Shown here: positions 5,653-8,670 of the stretch, piece after piece
Numbering within the stretch: position 1 is the stretch's first letter
Layout of the letters: each line of letters starts with the position of its first letter
From: an uncultured Lewinella sp.
GTDB taxonomy: Bacteria; Bacteroidota; Bacteroidia; Chitinophagales; Saprospiraceae
Assembly (NCBI GenBank): GCA_938021455.1
Contig: CALIGP010000418.1
Coordinates: 1 to 8,670 of the forward strand
Direction: 5' to 3'
DNA: 8,670 nt
Position numbers and translations under genes: made by a program
The notes under the pieces: model-generated
Seen by the model: only the letters and a program-made list of their open reading frames with translations
Database searches by the model: none
Told to the model about the DNA's origin: nothing

Positions 5653-8466
5653 ATGAAAGTGCTATCTATCAGCTTGCCCTTAGGTTTTAGGTTAAAAGGT
5701 TGTTTGTCCAAACCTTTTTATTCCCGGTGCATCTTACTTTTCTTTGCCTTGACTACGTTTAGTTATTCTGCTAAGGCACAAGACCTGGATCCTAACCTCC
5801 CACCAAGTGGAAATTTTGACCTCTCTTATTGGAAACTCACTCGACCAAATCAACAAGAAATAGACGAAGGCAATTTGTCAAATGGATTTGTAAAAGAAGA
5901 TGAGTTTTACACTGACGCCACTACCGGAGCCATGGTATTTTGGTGCCCCAATGATGGTAGGACTGGTGGTAGTACCTATCCGAGAAATGAGCTAAGAGAA
6001 ATGATCCGGGCTGGTGACACCAGCATTGGCACACAAGGAATAAATAAAAACAATTGGGTGTTCTCTTCGTCCACCATGGCAAACCAAGAAGCCGCTGGAG
6101 GAGTAGATGGAGTCATGACGGCTACCGTCGCAGTGGATCATGTGTCGGAGACTTCTGACGAAACTCGCAAAATAGGCCGGGTTATTGTCGGACAAATACA
6201 CGCTTCTGATGACGAACCCTGCCGAATTTATTACCGTAAGTTACCTGGCAATACAAAGGGCTCTGTATACTTCGCGCATGAGCCTACCACGAGCCCAGAG
6301 CAATGGTATGATATGATTGGTAGCAGAAATGATGGTGCGCCCGATCCGGAAGATGGAATTGCCCTGGGAGAAAAGTTTAGCTACGAAATCAAGGTCGTTT
6401 TCAATACCCTTACGGTAACGATCATGAGAGAGGGTAAGCCAGACGTTGTGCAGGAAGTGGACATGACGAATAGTGGATTTGCTGATGACTGGATGTATTT
6501 TAAAGCCGGAAACTACAATCAGAATAATGCGGGAGATCCTGACGAATATGCTCAAGTATCTTTTTTTGCTTTGGATGTTTCCCACTCTGATCCCACTCCA
6601 CCAACGGGCTATACCGCTCCAACAGACATTCCAAGGTTCCAACCTTTCTTAGCCGAGTGTAAACTACAAGCTCCAACCAGTTCAACGCTTCGTGCCCAAG
6701 ATGCACTTGATGGCTATACACACCCTGAATGGTTTTACGTTGTTGATGGTGATAAAATCCGATTCAATCAATCCGGTGAGAGCATGCGAACGGAGCTCCG
6801 GTATGAAGAAAATTATGACGTCAATGAGGCTAATCGGTCTATGCATGCCAGACTTGACATTGCAGAGCAGACCTGTCAGCAGGTTACAGTATTACAAATA
6901 CATGATGATGCAAATGCAGGGCCGGGGCCTAATAAGCCACTACTAAGAATTTACAAACACCAGGGTAGAATACCGACCAACCACTTGTGGGCGGCCATCA
7001 AAACAGATGCTGCAGGAATAAATACGACCCACGTCGATCTTGGTGAAGACCCTGGAGGATATTTCAATTGTGATATCCGGTTGGTTGATGGAAATATGAT
7101 CATTGACTTCGAAGGTGAGGAAAAGGTGAATGTCGATGTCTCCTTCTGGACTTTCCCCAGTTATTGGAAAGCGGGGGTTTACCTTCAAGACAATGGCGAG
7201 GCAACCACACATTTTGACGAGTTGTTTGAGGGCGACGGTTCCCCACAGAACTATTTCCCATCGGTTAGTATTACCTCTCCCGTTAATGGTGAAAACATTG
7301 AGCCAGGTAATGATGTCGAAATTACCGTTGATGCCATTGATTCAGACGGTACAATCACCATGGTTGAGTTCTTTGAAGGTAGTACGCTATTGGGAGAAGA
7401 CACTACGGCTCCTTATTCATTCACCTGGTCCGGTGTAGCTGAAGGTGAATACACCTTATCCGCCAAGGCAACTGATAACGAAGGTGGATCAAGAACATCC
7501 CTGAGTACGGAGATTACAATTAGCGAACAGGTCAATGTAACGGGCGTAAACTTTGTTGAGTCCACTGCCGCCGCTGCCGTTGGAGGCACCCTGCAGTTGG
7601 ATGCCGTCGTTTCTCCCGCCAATGCATCTAACCAAAATGTTGTGTTTGTCTCTGGTGACCCAAGTATAGCTACGGTAGACGAAAATGGCTTGTTAACTGG
7701 AATTGCAGAAGGCATTGTGACGGTCACCGTGACGACTGAGGAAGGAGCCTATATCGATTCCGAAGAGGTATACGTAGTATTCCCCTCCACTAAGTTTAAC
7801 CTCGCCGTAAATCAACCAATTGTAGGTACCGGTACGGCTGATGGGGCAAATATCCCCACCAACCTCGTAGATGACAATACTGGTACGAGATGGTCCGTAC
7901 AGAACTTTCCACAATCAGCCACGATTGACCTGGAAGATGATGACATCAGGATAACTCAAATTGAAGTTACCTGCTATGAAAACAGAGCCTACCAATTCAT
8001 CATTGAGGGAGCTCTAACGGAAGAAGGACCCTATACGACCATCGTTGACCGGTCAAATAATAAGACACCAGGTTCTCCTACCACGCCAATTATCGATATC
8101 CTTGATAGCATCGAGGCCAGATTTGTAAGAGTGACTGTATCTGGCGCAGATATATACGCTGGTCAGTGGGTTAGCCTCACGGAGCTGAGAGTATTTGGTG
8201 TAGGTGAGCGAAATACGGTAAGTGTGACAGATCTGTCTGATCAACCAATTAGACTGACGCCCAATCCTGCAACTTCCATCGTAACGATCAGTGGAGCAGA
8301 GGAATACAATACGCTGTTTGTGTATGATCAAACAGGAAGAGTTGTCATCCATCGAAAGATCAATAACCTGACATCACTAAATGTAAGTGCGCTTCCGGCC
8401 GGAATGTATTTCATCAAACTTGAGGGTGATGACAAGCCGCAGGTTTCCAGGCTGATAAAACGCTAG
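5653..8466 (+). CDS. Secreted multimodular alginate lyase with two tandem PL7 domains, Ig-like modules, CBM32-like module and type IX sorting tail
   Basis: Endolytic alginate lyase that would cut the polymer by beta-elimination outside the cell. Modules in order: signal peptide (about 1-42, core CILLFFALTTFSYSA, cleavage after AKA, with an unusually long basic n-region); PL7 domain 1 (about 52-310) with RNELR (111-115), QIH (181-183) and YFKAGNY (282-288); Pro/Thr-rich linker (311-326); PL7 domain 2 (about 327-527) with RTELR (379-383), QIH (415-417) and YWKAGVY (504-510); Ig-like domain (about 536-625, opening PSVSITSPVNG); Big_2-like Ig domain (about 628-710); F5/8 type C or CBM32-like domain (about 714-850, ARFVRVTVSG, WVSLTELRVFG); and a Por secretion sorting domain (about 862-937, LTPNPA, YDQTGR, LPAGMYFIKL, final LIKR). 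Both PL7 domains keep the Arg, Gln, His and final Tyr expected for catalysis, so both look active. In this family QIH is usually linked to activity on G or MG blocks, which is a prediction only. The gene follows susCD on the same strand, behind the hairpin at 5546-5635. The ATG at 5653 is the only upstream ATG giving a signal peptide. No standard symbol is assigned. Confidence 0.93.
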   Translation: MKVLSISLPLGFRLKGCLSKPFYSRCILLFFALTTFSYSAKAQDLDPNLPPSGNFDLSYWKLTRPNQQEIDEGNLSNGFVKEDEFYTDATTGAMVFWCPNDGRTGGSTYPRNELREMIRAGDTSIGTQGINKNNWVFSSSTMANQEAAGGVDGVMTATVAVDHVSETSDETRKIGRVIVGQIHASDDEPCRIYYRKLPGNTKGSVYFAHEPTTSPEQWYDMIGSRNDGAPDPEDGIALGEKFSYEIKVVFNTLTVTIMREGKPDVVQEVDMTNSGFADDWMYFKAGNYNQNNAGDPDEYAQVSFFALDVSHSDPTPPTGYTAPTDIPRFQPFLAECKLQAPTSSTLRAQDALDGYTHPEWFYVVDGDKIRFNQSGESMRTELRYEENYDVNEANRSMHARLDIAEQTCQQVTVLQIHDDANAGPGPNKPLLRIYKHQGRIPTNHLWAAIKTDAAGINTTHVDLGEDPGGYFNCDIRLVDGNMIIDFEGEEKVNVDVSFWTFPSYWKAGVYLQDNGEATTHFDELFEGDGSPQNYFPSVSITSPVNGENIEPGNDVEITVDAIDSDGTITMVEFFEGSTLLGEDTTAPYSFTWSGVAEGEYTLSAKATDNEGGSRTSLSTEITISEQVNVTGVNFVESTAAAAVGGTLQLDAVVSPANASNQNVVFVSGDPSIATVDENGLLTGIAEGIVTVTVTTEEGAYIDSEEVYVVFPSTKFNLAVNQPIVGTGTADGANIPTNLVDDNTGTRWSVQNFPQSATIDLEDDDIRITQIEVTCYENRAYQFIIEGALTEEGPYTTIVDRSNNKTPGSPTTPIIDILDSIEARFVRVTVSGADIYAGQWVSLTELRVFGVGERNTVSVTDLSDQPIRLTPNPATSIVTISGAEEYNTLFVYDQTGRVVIHRKINNLTSLNVSALPAGMYFIKLEGDDKPQVSRLIKR

Positions 8467-8531
8467 TGTAGTGTAATTAAGATTGAGTACCGTTTTTGCG
8501 CCAGTACTTTAGTCGCTGAATAAATGAAAAA

Positions 8532-8570
8532 ACATGAGTCATCCCTAATTTTTGGGTGAGATGACCATGT
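8532..8570 (-). terminator. Hairpin with a T-run on the minus strand; possible terminator for a convergent transcript
   Basis: ACATG (8532-8536) pairs with CATGT (8566-8570), GTCAT (8538-8542) with ATGAC (8561-8565), and CCC (8543-8545) with GGG (8554-8556). An A bulges at 8537 and TGAG bulges at 8557-8560. On the plus strand no T-run follows. Six A (8527-8532) border the left side, so on the minus strand the hairpin is followed by about six U. That suits termination of a leftward transcript entering from beyond the right edge, but no such gene is visible. It may also act as a 3' stabilising structure for the lyase mRNA. Confidence 0.45.
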
Positions 8571-8593
8571 ATCCTGGCAAAGAATAGGGTTTT

Positions 8594-8655
8594 AGCGATC
8601 AGCGGACAGCATTCAGACAAAACAGCTCTGAATGCTGTCCGCTGATCGCTTTTTT
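8594..8655 (+). terminator. Strong intrinsic terminator with perfect 24-bp stem
   Basis: Positions 8594-8617 and 8627-8650 are exact reverse complements. They form a GC-containing 24-bp stem with a 9-base loop (CAAAACAGC), followed directly by six T (8650-8655). It lies 127 bases after the lyase stop at 8464-8466 and is the most plausible end of the susC-susD-lyase transcript. No gene lies between the stop codon and this hairpin. Confidence 0.88.
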
Positions 8656-8670
8656 ATGCCAACCAAACTG

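Noticed and set aside
6241..6642. 133-codon open frame on the minus strand inside the lyase gene
   Set aside because: It lies wholly antisense to the PL7 domain 1/2 coding sequence, shows no recognisable protein features, and is explained by codon composition of the real gene.
7130..7438. 102-codon open frame on the plus strand in another frame of the lyase gene
   Set aside because: It overlaps a continuous, domain-consistent reading frame. Its translation has no domain, signal or normal composition.
7413..7727. 104-codon minus-strand open frame opposite the Ig-like modules
   Set aside because: It is an antisense shadow of the low-complexity Thr/Val/Ala-rich Ig coding sequence, with no separate evidence of expression.

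Overview
This window looks like part of a carbohydrate utilisation locus of a marine or otherwise alginate-degrading member of the Bacteroidota. Three things support this. There is an adjacent SusC/SusD-type pair. The large enzyme ends in a Por secretion (type IX secretion system) sorting domain, a system restricted to this phylum. One promoter also fits the Bacteroidota -33/-7 pattern, and the genes lack clear Shine-Dalgarno sites. Base composition is moderate. I cannot assign a genus; Saprospiria, Cytophagia and Flavobacteriia all remain possible.

Layout, all genes on the + strand: (1) 2-346 is the 3' end of an unrecognised extracellular or surface protein with a lectin-like beta-sandwich flavour, closed by a terminator at 401-431. 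(2) 347-857 is a 511-base intergenic region with no gene. It holds the terminator, several small dyads and the best promoter/operator candidate of the window (681-756). (3) 858-3944 is a full-length SusC-type TonB-dependent transporter. (4) 3973-5523 is the SusD-type surface glycan-binding lipoprotein, 28 bases downstream. (5) 5546-5635 is a perfect 15-bp, long-loop hairpin with a run of nine T, placed just before the next gene. (6) 5653-8466 is a 937-residue secreted multimodular alginate lyase. It carries two different PL7 domains in tandem, two Ig-like modules, a CBM32/discoidin-like module and a type IX sorting tail. (7) 8467-8670 is gene-free, with one hairpin whose T-run is on the minus strand and a perfect 24-bp terminator on the plus strand.

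Inferred joint function: the tandem PL7 enzyme is exported by the type IX system and cuts alginate outside the cell. The SusD lipoprotein captures the resulting oligomers, and the SusC channel imports them using TonB energy. No regulator, periplasmic exolyase (PL17, PL6 or PL15), monosaccharide-processing gene or inner-membrane transporter lies in the window; these would be expected elsewhere in the locus. The alginate assignment rests on the enzyme motifs, and SusC/SusD specificity is inferred from linkage only.

I see no clearly new class of system. The most distinctive items are the double-PL7 architecture, the hairpin between susD and the lyase gene, and the dyad abutting the susC promoter.
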